Positions 18,827-27,219 of a DNA stretch of 64,000 nt are shown here, piece after piece. Numbering within the stretch: the first letter of the stretch is position 1; each line of letters begins with the position of its first letter. The stretch lies in assembly GCF_014648275.1 (NCBI RefSeq), contig NZ_BMQU01000004.1, positions 207,739 to 271,738 of the forward strand. Reading direction: 5' to 3'. The notes beneath the pieces were generated by a model. The model did no database searches, was not told where the DNA came from, and saw only the letters and a program-made list of their open reading frames with translations. This DNA is from Pseudomonas laurentiana (GTDB lineage: Bacteria > Pseudomonadota > Gammaproteobacteria > Pseudomonadales > Pseudomonadaceae). The translations under genes were made by a program, and so were the position numbers.

Positions 18827-20677
18827 CTAGTGTGCTCCGCTCGTCGATGCAGTCTCGTTCGGCGCCGTTACGGGCACCACTGGTTGGGCATCGGGCTTGA
18901 TCCACCAGGTATTGACGCCAATGTCGAATTTGGGCGGGGTCTGCGGATGACCGATGTGGTTCCAGTAGGCCACACGCCAGGTCTTGATGTGCCAGTTGGG
19001 TACCACGTAGTAACCCCACAGCAATACACGGTCGAGTGCGCGGGTGTGGGCGATCAGGTCCTGGCGCGAATCAGCGTTGATCAGCGATTCCACCAGTGAG
19101 TCCACGGCAGGGTCTTTCAGGCCCATGAAGTTGCGGCTGCCTGGATTGTCGGCACTGGCGCTCTGCCAATATTCACGTTGCTCGTTGCCTGGGGAATTGG
19201 ACTGCGGGAAGCCACTGACAATCATGTCGAAGTCGCGTGAGCGCAAGCGGTTGATGTACTCGGCAACGTCCACCCGGCGAAGTGTCAGTTCGATGCCGAG
19301 GTCGGCGAGGTTGCGTTTGTAGGGCAGCAGGACGCGTTCAAATTCAGTTTGAGCCAGGAGAAACTCGATTTTCAGCGGTTTGCCCTGGGCATCGACCATT
19401 TTGTCGTCCTTGATGCTCCAGCCAGCCTCCTGCAGCAGCTTGTAAGCCTTGCGTTGCTGTTCGCGGATCATGCCGCTGCCATCGGTCACCGGGTTGGCAA
19501 AAGCCTGGCTGAAGACCTGCTCGGGGACTTTGCCGCGCAAAGGTTCGAGGATCTTCAGTTCGGCGGCATCCGGCAGGCCGCGTGCGGCCATTTCCGAGTT
19601 TTCGAAGTAGCTGCCGGTGCGGGTGTAGGCGCCGTTGAACAGCTGCTTGTTGGTCCACTCGAAGTCCAGCAGCAGGCTTAGCGCTTCCCGTACCCGTACA
19701 TCCTGGAATACCGGGCGACGCAGGTTGAAGACGAAGCCTTGCATGCCGGTGGGCAGGCCGTTCGGGATCTCTTCGCGGATCAGGCGGCCTTCACGCACGG
19801 CAGGCGTGTCGTAGGCGGTTGCCCAGTTTTTTGCACTGCTCTCCAGCCAGTAATCGAACTGCCCAGCTTTGAGTGCCTGCAGCGCGACGGTGTTGTCACG
19901 GTAGTAGTCGACAGTCATCTGGTCGAAGTTGTAGAAACCGCGGTTGACCGGCAGGTCCTTGCCCCAGTAGTCCTTGTCGCGCACGTAGCGAATGGAGCGC
20001 CCGGGTTTGACTTCGGCGATCTTGTAAGGCCCGCTGCCCAGTGGGATTTCCAGGTTGCCCTTGGTGAAGTCGCGACTTTCCCACCAGTGTTTAGGCAGCA
20101 CGGCGATCTGCCCGAGGATCAGCGGCAGCTCGCGGTTGTTGTTGTGCTTGAACTTGAACAACACCCGTAGCGGATTTTCGGCGACCACTTCGGCAACGTC
20201 GGCATAGTAGCCCCGGTACATGGGGGCGCCGTTCTTGATCAGCATGTTGAACGTGAACACGACATCGTCGGCGCGTACCGGATGGCCGTCATGGAAGCGG
20301 GCTTCCGGGCGCAGGTAGAAGCGTACCCAACTGTTATCAGGGGCTTTTTCGATCTGCTTGGCCAGCAAGCCGTACTCGGTGAACGGTTCGTCCAGGCTGG
20401 CACGGGCCAGGGTGTCGTAGATCAGGTCGAGGTTGTCCGCCGAGACACCTTTATTGATAAAGGGGTTGAGGCTGTCGAAACTGCCAAAGCCATTCTGGCG
20501 GAAGGTGCCACCTTTGGGGGCGTCCGGGTTGACGTAATCAAAGTGTTTGAAGTTGGCAGGGTACTTTGGCGCTTCGTTGTACAGGGTCAACGCATGCTGT
20601 GGCTCGGCCAGAGCCTGCAGGCTCAGGCCAGCCAGGAACAGGCCAGCCAGTATGCGAAAGCTGGGCAATGGCATCAT
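18827..20677 (-). CDS. nppA2: Peptide ABC transporter periplasmic binding protein, second copy (NppA2/YejA-like)
   Basis: This family-5 solute-binding protein presents peptides to the permease in the periplasm. The product of about 616 residues starts with a signal peptide ([18 protein letters not shown], cleavage near AEP). It continues with [30 protein letters not shown] and the SBP_bac_5 core. The start at 20677 is the first of two consecutive ATGs and overlaps the stop of the upstream binding protein by 4 nt (ATGA). GGAGA lies 7 nt before it. It is clearly paralogous to the neighbouring nppA1 product, with matching blocks such as GSGPYKI and [19 protein letters not shown]. Confidence 0.9.
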   Translation of the reverse strand: MMPLPSFRILAGLFLAGLSLQALAEPQHALTLYNEAPKYPANFKHFDYVNPDAPKGGTFRQNGFGSFDSLNPFINKGVSADNLDLIYDTLARASLDEPFTEYGLLAKQIEKAPDNSWVRFYLRPEARFHDGHPVRADDVVFTFNMLIKNGAPMYRGYYADVAEVVAENPLRVLFKFKHNNNRELPLILGQIAVLPKHWWESRDFTKGNLEIPLGSGPYKIAEVKPGRSIRYVRDKDYWGKDLPVNRGFYNFDQMTVDYYRDNTVALQALKAGQFDYWLESSAKNWATAYDTPAVREGRLIREEIPNGLPTGMQGFVFNLRRPVFQDVRVREALSLLLDFEWTNKQLFNGAYTRTGSYFENSEMAARGLPDAAELKILEPLRGKVPEQVFSQAFANPVTDGSGMIREQQRKAYKLLQEAGWSIKDDKMVDAQGKPLKIEFLLAQTEFERVLLPYKRNLADLGIELTLRRVDVAEYINRLRSRDFDMIVSGFPQSNSPGNEQREYWQSASADNPGSRNFMGLKDPAVDSLVESLINADSRQDLIAHTRALDRVLLWGYYVVPNWHIKTWRVAYWNHIGHPQTPPKFDIGVNTWWIKPDAQPVVPVTAPNETASTSGAH

Positions 20678-22503
20678 TGGGCATTCTCCGAAGGCTTGAG
20701 CCACCAACTGTTCAGGCCCAGTGTGTAGGGCGGAGTGGCGACGAAGGCGAACCGGTTTCGGTAGGCCAGGCGGTGATTGTTCAGGTACCAGTTGGGAATC
20801 ATGTAGTGCTGCCAGAGCAGCACCCGATCCAGTGCGCGAGCGGCGGCAACCTGCTCGTCCCGGCTTTTTGCCGCGAGCAGTACATCAAGCAAGTGGTCGA
20901 CTACCGGGTCCTTGATGCCCGCATAGTTTTTGCTGCCTTTGATCGCAGCCTGGCTTGAGTGAAAGTACTGCCATTGTTCAAGGCCTGGGCTTAGGGTCTG
21001 GTTGAGCGTCATCAGGATCATGTCGAAGTCGAACTGGTCAAGCCGCTGTTTGTACTGGGCACGGTCAACCGTGCGCAAGCGTGCGTCGATGCCAATGCTG
21101 GCCAGATTTTCGACATAAGGTTGCAGAATCCGCTCCAGGTTTGGGTTGACCAGCAGAATCTCCAGTCTCAAGGGTTGCCCCTTGCCGTTGACCAGGCGTT
21201 GCCCGCTGAGCTTCCAGCCTGCCTGGTTCAGGAGTGTCAGGGCCTGGCGCAAGGTGTCCCGGCCAATGCCTCGCCCCTCGGTGCTACTGACCTTGAACGG
21301 CTGGGTGAACAGTTCTGCCGGCAGTTGGTTGCGGTAGGGTGACAGTAGCAGCCACTCTTGTCCGACGGGCAAGCCGGTGGCGCTGAACTCGCTGTTCGGA
21401 TAGAAGCTGGTCGCGCGTTGGTAGGCGCTACTGAACAGGGTGCGGTTGGTCCACTCGAAATCCAGCATCAGGCCGAGCGCCTGCCGTACGCGGGCGTCGG
21501 CAAAGGCATCTCGGCGGCTGTTCATGAACAGGCCTTGGGTCTGGGTCGGGATTTGGTGCGGAATCTGCGCCTTGATTACGTCGCCGCGGCGTACCGCGGG
21601 GAAGGTGTAGCCGTTGGCCCAGTTCTTCGCCTGATGCTCGATGTAGATATCGAACTCGCCAGCCTTGAAGGCTTCGAATGCGACATCGCTGTCGCGGTAG
21701 AACTCGAATTCAACGCGATCGAAGTTGTACTTGCCACGATTGACTGCCAGGTCCTTGCCCCAGTAGTCACTGACGCGCTCGAACACCAGGCTTCTGCCCG
21801 GCTGCACCTGAACAATGCGGTAGGGGCCGCTGCCCAGCGGTGGCTCGAATGTGGTGGCTTTGAAATCGCGTGTCTTCCAGTAGTGCTGCGGTAGTACTGG
21901 CATTTCGCCCAGGCGCAGGATCAACAGTGGATTACCGGCGCGTTTGAACACGAAGCGAATTCGCTGGGGGCTGAGTATGTCAACCCGTTGCACTTCCTGC
22001 AGGTTGGTGCGGTAGAGCGGATGGCCGTCCTTGAGAAGCGTGCGATAGGAGAACGCAACGTCGGTTGCGGTAATCGGTACGCCGTCGTGGAAGCGTGCCT
22101 CGGGGCGCAGGTTGAACACCACCCAGCTACGGTCCTCGCTGTACTCGACCGAGCGGGCGATCAGGCCATAGCTTGACGTCGGCTCATCGCCGGAAGGATC
22201 GTACTGACCGGTACCGACCATAAGGGTTTCGTTCAGCTCGCTCACGCCGTACTGCAAGAAGTTCGGTGTGGTTACCGGGCTGCTGCCCTTGAATGTGTAA
22301 GGGTTGAGCGTGTCGAACGTGCCAAAGGCCATTGCCCGCAACGTACCGCCCTTGGGCGCTTGCGGATTGACCCAGTCGAAATGGGTGAACTTGGCTGGAT
22401 ACTTGAGCGTGCCGAACTGGGCATAACCATGGCTTTCGCTGATTGTTGCGCCCGCAGGAAAGCTCAAGGCCAGACTGATTGACAGCAGGAGGGGGCGTAT
22501 CAA
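20674..22503 (-). CDS. nppA1: Peptide ABC transporter periplasmic binding protein, first copy (NppA1/YejA-like)
   Basis: The 609-residue product is a family-5 solute-binding protein with a signal peptide (RPLLLSISLALSFPAGA) and the blocks YPAKFTHFDWVNPQAPKGG, GSGPYRIVQVQPGRS and NWYLNNHRLAYRNRF. It is the first gene of the transporter operon and overlaps nppA2 by 4 nt. Two tandem binding proteins with one permease/ATPase set is the hallmark of the Pseudomonas Npp system. It implies two substrate specificities or affinities for one channel. mltD lies 124 bp upstream on the same strand with no clear terminator between, so some co-transcription is possible. Confidence 0.9.
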   Translation of the reverse strand: MIRPLLLSISLALSFPAGATISESHGYAQFGTLKYPAKFTHFDWVNPQAPKGGTLRAMAFGTFDTLNPYTFKGSSPVTTPNFLQYGVSELNETLMVGTGQYDPSGDEPTSSYGLIARSVEYSEDRSWVVFNLRPEARFHDGVPITATDVAFSYRTLLKDGHPLYRTNLQEVQRVDILSPQRIRFVFKRAGNPLLILRLGEMPVLPQHYWKTRDFKATTFEPPLGSGPYRIVQVQPGRSLVFERVSDYWGKDLAVNRGKYNFDRVEFEFYRDSDVAFEAFKAGEFDIYIEHQAKNWANGYTFPAVRRGDVIKAQIPHQIPTQTQGLFMNSRRDAFADARVRQALGLMLDFEWTNRTLFSSAYQRATSFYPNSEFSATGLPVGQEWLLLSPYRNQLPAELFTQPFKVSSTEGRGIGRDTLRQALTLLNQAGWKLSGQRLVNGKGQPLRLEILLVNPNLERILQPYVENLASIGIDARLRTVDRAQYKQRLDQFDFDMILMTLNQTLSPGLEQWQYFHSSQAAIKGSKNYAGIKDPVVDHLLDVLLAAKSRDEQVAAARALDRVLLWQHYMIPNWYLNNHRLAYRNRFAFVATPPYTLGLNSWWLKPSENAQ

Positions 22504-22627
22504 GTCGGGGATCCGTTCCAGGCAGCTTGGGCTTTGTTCCAGCTACAGTAACAGCTTGTATCGGCAGGAAAAAGAGTACGGGGTTGAGCTGGAGCAGCGC
22601 TGCGCTGAGTTGACGTGCCTTATTGCC

Positions 22628-24037
22628 TCAATGAGGCAGATAGACGGTCAGGGTCTGGCCCGGTTTGAGTGCATGTGCAGTGCTTGGATTCCAGCGCTTG
22701 AGGTGCTGCATTTCGACATTGAAACGCTTGGCGACCATGTACAGCGAGTCGCCCTTGCGCACCTTGTACTGGGTTGCGCGCTGCTTTGCGGCACCCTTGG
22801 TGTCGCGCAGTGCGAGGGTTTGGCCAACCTTGACATTGCGACCGGAGAGCTTGTTCCAGCGCTGCAGATCATTGACGCTGACCCGGTTGGCCTTGGCGAT
22901 ACTGGCCAGGTTGTCACCACGCTTGACCCGGTAATTGCTCGCGGTCCCCGGTGTGCTCGGTTCCGCTTCGGCCATGGCAGCCTTGAACACCGCCGGTTGA
23001 GGCTGCAGGCTGAGCAGCTCTTCCGGTTTCATGTTCGACAGGCTGGCGGTCAGCAACTGCGCCTTGGCGGTAGGTACCAGCAATTGTTGCGGGCCATCGA
23101 CCGTCATGCGTTTCTTGAAGGCCGGGTTGAGCTGGTACATCTCGTCTTCGTCGATTTCGGCCAGTGCCGCCACGCGCGAAAGGTCCAGACGATCCTTGAT
23201 CTCGATGGCCTCGAAGTAGGGCTCGTTGGCGATCGGGTTGAGGTTCACGCCGTAAGCTTGCGGCGTCAGTACCACCTGGGACAAGGCCAGTAGCTTGGGC
23301 ACGTAGTCACGGGTCTCCTTGGGCAGCGGCAGGTTCCAGTAGTCGGTCGGCAGGCCAAGGCGCTCGTTACGCTCAATGGCGCGGCTCACCGTACCCTCAC
23401 CGGCGTTGTAGGCCGCCAGTGCCAGCAGCCAGTCACCGTTGAACATGTCGTGCAGGCGTGACAGGTAGTCGAGTGCGGCGTTGGTCGACGCGGTAATGTC
23501 GCGACGGCCATCGTAGAAGCGTGTCTGGCGCAGGTTGAAGTGGCGCCCGGTCGAGGGAATGAACTGCCACAGACCGACGGCATGGGCGCGGGAGTACGCC
23601 AATGGGTTGTAGGCGCTCTCGATCGCAGGTAGCAGTGCCAGCTCCAGGGGCATGTCGCGCTCTTCAAGACGCTCGACGATGTAGTGCATGTAGAGGCTGC
23701 CACGGTCGCCGACAGTCTCCAGGTGCGAAGGGTTGCTGGCAAACCACAGGCGCTGCTGCTCGATACGAGGGTTGACCCCGATGTCGTCCTGCAACCTGAA
23801 GCCTTGACGCATGCGTTCCCAGACATCATCCGGTGCCTGCTGGGCAGGTTTGTCGTGGATGAAGACCGGTTTCTGCTTGATCCGGGCCTGGTAGTTGTGC
23901 GCGCGAACGCTCTCTGAGTCACCCATATGACTGGTGCTCTGGCAGCCCACGAGAGTGGCGGTCAGAGCCAGCGCGACAGCTTGTGCGACGCGCGTCAGGG
24001 TGACGGAATTGAGGGTTCTGCGGCTAGTGGACGACAT
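22628..24037 (-). CDS. mltD: Membrane-bound lytic murein transglycosylase D
   Basis: MltD cleaves peptidoglycan glycan strands at the outer membrane, forming 1,6-anhydro-muropeptides. The 469-residue product has a lipoprotein signal with lipobox LVGC (Cys32). It has an SLT family 1D catalytic domain with the predicted acid Glu140 (LLPAIESAYNP) and AHAVGLWQFIPSTGRHF. Two C-terminal LysM repeats (about 348-390 and 423-466) begin YRVKRGDNL and YKVRKGDSL. It lies between gloB and the peptide transporter, the known Pseudomonas order. Placing a cell-wall hydrolase before a peptide importer is suggestive of muropeptide recycling, but this is only inference. Confidence 0.95.
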   Translation of the reverse strand: MSSTSRRTLNSVTLTRVAQAVALALTATLVGCQSTSHMGDSESVRAHNYQARIKQKPVFIHDKPAQQAPDDVWERMRQGFRLQDDIGVNPRIEQQRLWFASNPSHLETVGDRGSLYMHYIVERLEERDMPLELALLPAIESAYNPLAYSRAHAVGLWQFIPSTGRHFNLRQTRFYDGRRDITASTNAALDYLSRLHDMFNGDWLLALAAYNAGEGTVSRAIERNERLGLPTDYWNLPLPKETRDYVPKLLALSQVVLTPQAYGVNLNPIANEPYFEAIEIKDRLDLSRVAALAEIDEDEMYQLNPAFKKRMTVDGPQQLLVPTAKAQLLTASLSNMKPEELLSLQPQPAVFKAAMAEAEPSTPGTASNYRVKRGDNLASIAKANRVSVNDLQRWNKLSGRNVKVGQTLALRDTKGAAKQRATQYKVRKGDSLYMVAKRFNVEMQHLKRWNPSTAHALKPGQTLTVYLPH

Positions 24038-24136
24038 TGGCTGGAAGAAAGTTCCTGGCGAAAATGTCGGGCGATTCTAGGAAGCAGTCGGGGGGTGGTC
24101 AACCTTTCAGAACTTTTGGTACCCAGCCGCGCTCGC

Positions 24137-24916
24137 TTAGAACGTATCTTTCCAAGCCCTTAAGCCAGCAAAAACAGTGCTCGGAGAGGTACTTGGGACG
24201 CCGTTCCGTTCGTCCGCTTTTTCTTTAACGGATGTTTCACCGGTGCGCAAAAATGGATTGGTCAGCTTCTCCAGTGCCAAAGTAGAAGGCAACGTGATGC
24301 GATTTTGTGCCCGAAGTTGGGTAACGTCGGCGAAGCGTTGGGCAATGTGCGGGTTTTGTGGTTCCACCGCGCAGGCAAAGCGCAGGTTGCTCAAGGTGTA
24401 TTCATGGGTGCAGTAGACCAGCGTCTCGGCTGGCAGGGCTGCCAGACGTTGCAGTGACTGGTGCATTTGCTCGGCGGTACCTTCGAACAGGCGACCGCAG
24501 CCTGCGGCGAACAGCGTATCGCCGCTGAACAGTAGCGGTGTTGGCGACTGGCTACTGTAATAAGCAATATGCCCCAGTGTGTGGCCGGGTACCGCCAACA
24601 CGTGGAACGTCAGGCCCAGCACCTGAAGCTGGTCGTTGTCGTTCAGGGCCAGGTCACGGGCGGGGATCCGCTCGGTGGCCGGGCCGCATACCCGTGCGCC
24701 AGTGGCCGCCTTGAGCGTTTCGATGCCGCCAACGTGATCGTGGTGGTGGTGGGTGATCAAGATGTCGCTCAACTGCCAGCCGGGGTGTTGCTCCAGCCAT
24801 TTGAGCACGGGGCCGGCATCCCCTGGATCGACGACCGCACAGCGGCGGCTGGCAGTGTCCTGTAACAGCCAGATGTAATTATCGGAGAAAGCGGGCAGGG
24901 CATCGATCTGTATCAT
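24137..24916 (-). CDS. gloB: Hydroxyacylglutathione hydrolase (glyoxalase II)
   Basis: GloB hydrolyses S-lactoylglutathione to lactate and glutathione, completing methylglyoxal detoxification. The 259-residue product is a metallo-beta-lactamase-fold protein with the metal motif [10 protein letters not shown], a second ligand block VPGHTLGH and FSGDTLF. The start at 24916 ([16 protein letters not shown]) matches the family N-terminus. An in-frame TTG at 24931 adds five residues but has no better ribosome site. The gene is divergent from the methyltransferase gene at 24999. Confidence 0.94.
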   Translation of the reverse strand: MIQIDALPAFSDNYIWLLQDTASRRCAVVDPGDAGPVLKWLEQHPGWQLSDILITHHHHDHVGGIETLKAATGARVCGPATERIPARDLALNDNDQLQVLGLTFHVLAVPGHTLGHIAYYSSQSPTPLLFSGDTLFAAGCGRLFEGTAEQMHQSLQRLAALPAETLVYCTHEYTLSNLRFACAVEPQNPHIAQRFADVTQLRAQNRITLPSTLALEKLTNPFLRTGETSVKEKADERNGVPSTSPSTVFAGLRAWKDTF

Positions 24917-24998
24917 GGGGCGATTCGCCAAGCGTGGGACATTGGTGCATCTTAGAGGCTATGGGGTTCTACGAGAACCCAGTAAGCGGGAGGCTGCT

Positions 24999-25757
24999 AT
25001 GACCGACAAAGCGTTCGCTCAGGCTGATCCGGACTGGCTTGAGCTGATTAGCCTGGCACGGGACTGGTTCGGTGGGCCGTTGGGCCAATTGCTGCTCAAT
25101 GAAGAGCAGCGATTGCTGGAGGAAGAGCTGGGGCGCTATTTCGGAGGCTACCTGGTGCATTACGGCCCGTGTGCCGAGGCCCCGCCCAATGCGCCGCAAG
25201 TGCAGCGCAATGTGCGCCTGGGGGCGCCGTTGCCAGGCGTGGAGATTGTCTGTGAAGAACAGGCCTGGCCGTTGAGTGAGCATGCCGCTGATGTGGTCGT
25301 GCTGCAGCATGGGCTCGATTTCAGCCTGTCGCCGCACGGCCTGCTGCGCGAAGCTGCAAGCAGCGTGCGCCCCGGCGGGCACTTGTTGATCGTCGGCATC
25401 AATCCTTGGAGCACGTGGGGCCTCAGGCACTTTTTTGCCCATGATGCCTTGCGCAAGGCACGCTGTATTTCGCCCTCGCGCGTCGGTGACTGGCTGAACC
25501 TGCTGGGCTTCGCGCTGGAGAAACGCCGCTTCGGGTGCTATCGTCCGCCGCTCGCTTCTGCCGCCTGGCAACAGCGCCTGGATGGCTGGGAACGTCTGGC
25601 TGGCCGATGGCAGGGCGCTGGTGGTGGCGTCTACTTGCTGGTGGCGCGCAAGATGGTGGTTGGCCTGCGGCCGCTGCGCCAAGCGCGTCGCGAACCCATG
25701 GGCAAGTTGCTGCCCCTACCGATGGCCAAGGTCAACCGACGCAATTCCGAACCCTGA
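24999..25757 (+). CDS. Class I SAM-dependent methyltransferase, substrate unknown
   Basis: The 252-residue product has a Methyltransf_11-like core. The expected post-motif VVVLQHGLDFSLSPHGLLREA lies after the cofactor strand, and VRPGGHLLIVGINPWSTWGLR forms motif III. The N-terminus (WLELISLARDWFGGPLGQLLL) is helical. The start at 24999 has a GGGAGG ribosome site. Orthologues sit between gloB and rnhA in Pseudomonas genomes, but I know of no proven substrate. A hairpin (CCCTGAGC/GCTCAGGG) overlaps the stop codon, and rnhA follows 42 bp later. Confidence 0.85.
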   Translation: MTDKAFAQADPDWLELISLARDWFGGPLGQLLLNEEQRLLEEELGRYFGGYLVHYGPCAEAPPNAPQVQRNVRLGAPLPGVEIVCEEQAWPLSEHAADVVVLQHGLDFSLSPHGLLREAASSVRPGGHLLIVGINPWSTWGLRHFFAHDALRKARCISPSRVGDWLNLLGFALEKRRFGCYRPPLASAAWQQRLDGWERLAGRWQGAGGGVYLLVARKMVVGLRPLRQARREPMGKLLPLPMAKVNRRNSEP

Positions 25758-25799
25758 GCTTGCAGGCTCAGGGGCAACTATTGATGAAAAAGGCTGTAC

Positions 25800-26246
25800 A
25801 TGACCGAAAGCGTCGAGATCTACACCGATGGTGCCTGCAAGGGTAACCCTGGCCCCGGTGGCTGGGGCGCACTGCTGATCTGCAAGGGCGTGGAAAAGGA
25901 GTTGTGGGGCGGTGAACGCGAAACGACCAACAACCGCATGGAGTTGATGGCGGCCATCCGCGCGTTGGAAGCCCTCAAGCGCAGTTGTGAAGTGTTGCTG
26001 GTCACTGACTCGGAATATGTCATGAAGGGCATTAACGAGTGGATGGTCAACTGGAAGAAGCGCGGTTGGAAAACCGCTGCCAAGCAACCAGTCAAGAATG
26101 CTGACCTGTGGCAGCAGCTGGACGAGCAGGTCGGTCGGCATCAGGTGACCTGGAAGTGGGTACGCGGCCATACCGGCCATGACGGCAACGAGCGGGCTGA
26201 CCAGTTGGCCAACCGCGGTGTTGATGAAGTGCGCGGTCTGCGCTGA
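25800..26246 (+). CDS. rnhA: Ribonuclease HI
   Basis: RNase HI degrades the RNA strand of RNA-DNA hybrids during replication and R-loop removal. The 148-residue product has all expected active-site residues: Asp10 ([15 protein letters not shown]), Glu48 (NRMELMA), Asp70 (VTDSEYV), His124 (VRGHTGH) and Asp134 (ERADQLA). The length is normal. It precedes dnaQ on the same strand, as in many bacteria where the two replication genes are neighbours. Confidence 0.97.
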   Translation: MTESVEIYTDGACKGNPGPGGWGALLICKGVEKELWGGERETTNNRMELMAAIRALEALKRSCEVLLVTDSEYVMKGINEWMVNWKKRGWKTAAKQPVKNADLWQQLDEQVGRHQVTWKWVRGHTGHDGNERADQLANRGVDEVRGLR

Positions 26247-26384
26247 GCGCAAATCGGTCCGGCAAATGCCAGGGAGCTGAGGTAGAATTCCCGGCTTTCC
26301 CTATTCAGTAGCTCATCGCTGCGGCCAGGCCGGCTCAGCGACGGGGTATGGTTTTCAAGATGTACGCGGCAGGAGATCACCGGC

Positions 26385-27134
26385 GTGGAGATGCATAACA
26401 ACAGGTCGGTAGTGCTGGATACCGAAACCACCGGTATGCCGGTTACCGACGGCCATCGGATCATTGAGATCGGTTGTGTCGAGGTGATTGGCCGGCGTCT
26501 GACGGGCCGCAACTTCCACGTCTACCTGCAACCGGATCGTGAGAGTGACGAGGGCGCGATTGGCGTTCACGGCATCACGGATGCGTTCCTGATTGGCAAG
26601 CCGCGCTTTGCCGAAGTCGCCGATGAATTCTATGAATACATCAAGGGTGCACGGCTGATCATCCATAACGCGGCGTTCGACGTTGGCTTCATCAACAACG
26701 AATTTGCCTTGGCCGGTTACGCTGACCGCACCGATATCACCCAATATTGCGATGTGCTCGACACCCTGATGATGGCGCGGGAACGCCATCCGGGGCAGCG
26801 CAACAGCCTTGATGCCTTGTGCAAACGCTACGGTATCGACAACTCCGGTCGCGACCTGCACGGCGCTTTGCTCGACTCCGAGTTGCTGGCGGATGTCTAC
26901 CTGGCCATGACCGGTGGGCAGACCAGCCTCTCGTTGGCTGCCGACGGCGCTGAAGACAGCAATGGCAACAGTATTCAAGGCAGTGAAATTCGTCGGTTGG
27001 CGGCTGATCGTCAGCCTGGGCGGATCATTCGCGCCAACGCCAGCGAGCTTGAAGCCCATGTGGCCCGCCTTGAAGCGATCGCCAAGTCTGCGGGTGGCCC
27101 GTCGGTATGGCAGCAAATGAACGACGCGAACTGA
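26385..27134 (+). CDS. dnaQ: DNA polymerase III epsilon subunit (proofreading exonuclease)
   Basis: DnaQ is the 3'-5' exonuclease of the replicative polymerase core. The 249-residue product has the DEDDh active site: Asp12 and Glu14 (LDTETTG), Asp99 (HNAAFDVGF), His159 and Asp164 (LHGALLDSELLADVY). The clamp-binding motif QTSLSLA lies just after the domain, followed by the C-terminal tail that contacts the polymerase. The GTG at 26385 is chosen because AGGAG lies 9 nt upstream; the ATG two codons later is less well placed. A small hairpin (AGGCC/GGCCT near 27180-27195) follows the gene. Confidence 0.96.
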   Translation: MEMHNNRSVVLDTETTGMPVTDGHRIIEIGCVEVIGRRLTGRNFHVYLQPDRESDEGAIGVHGITDAFLIGKPRFAEVADEFYEYIKGARLIIHNAAFDVGFINNEFALAGYADRTDITQYCDVLDTLMMARERHPGQRNSLDALCKRYGIDNSGRDLHGALLDSELLADVYLAMTGGQTSLSLAADGAEDSNGNSIQGSEIRRLAADRQPGRIIRANASELEAHVARLEAIAKSAGGPSVWQQMNDAN

Positions 27135-27219
27135 AGTCGTTCCTGCACGCTGGCGGCAACCTTCTAACCTGTGAAGTGAAAGGCCCTTCGGGCCTGCCGT
27201 TTCCAGGGTGGGGTGGCGC

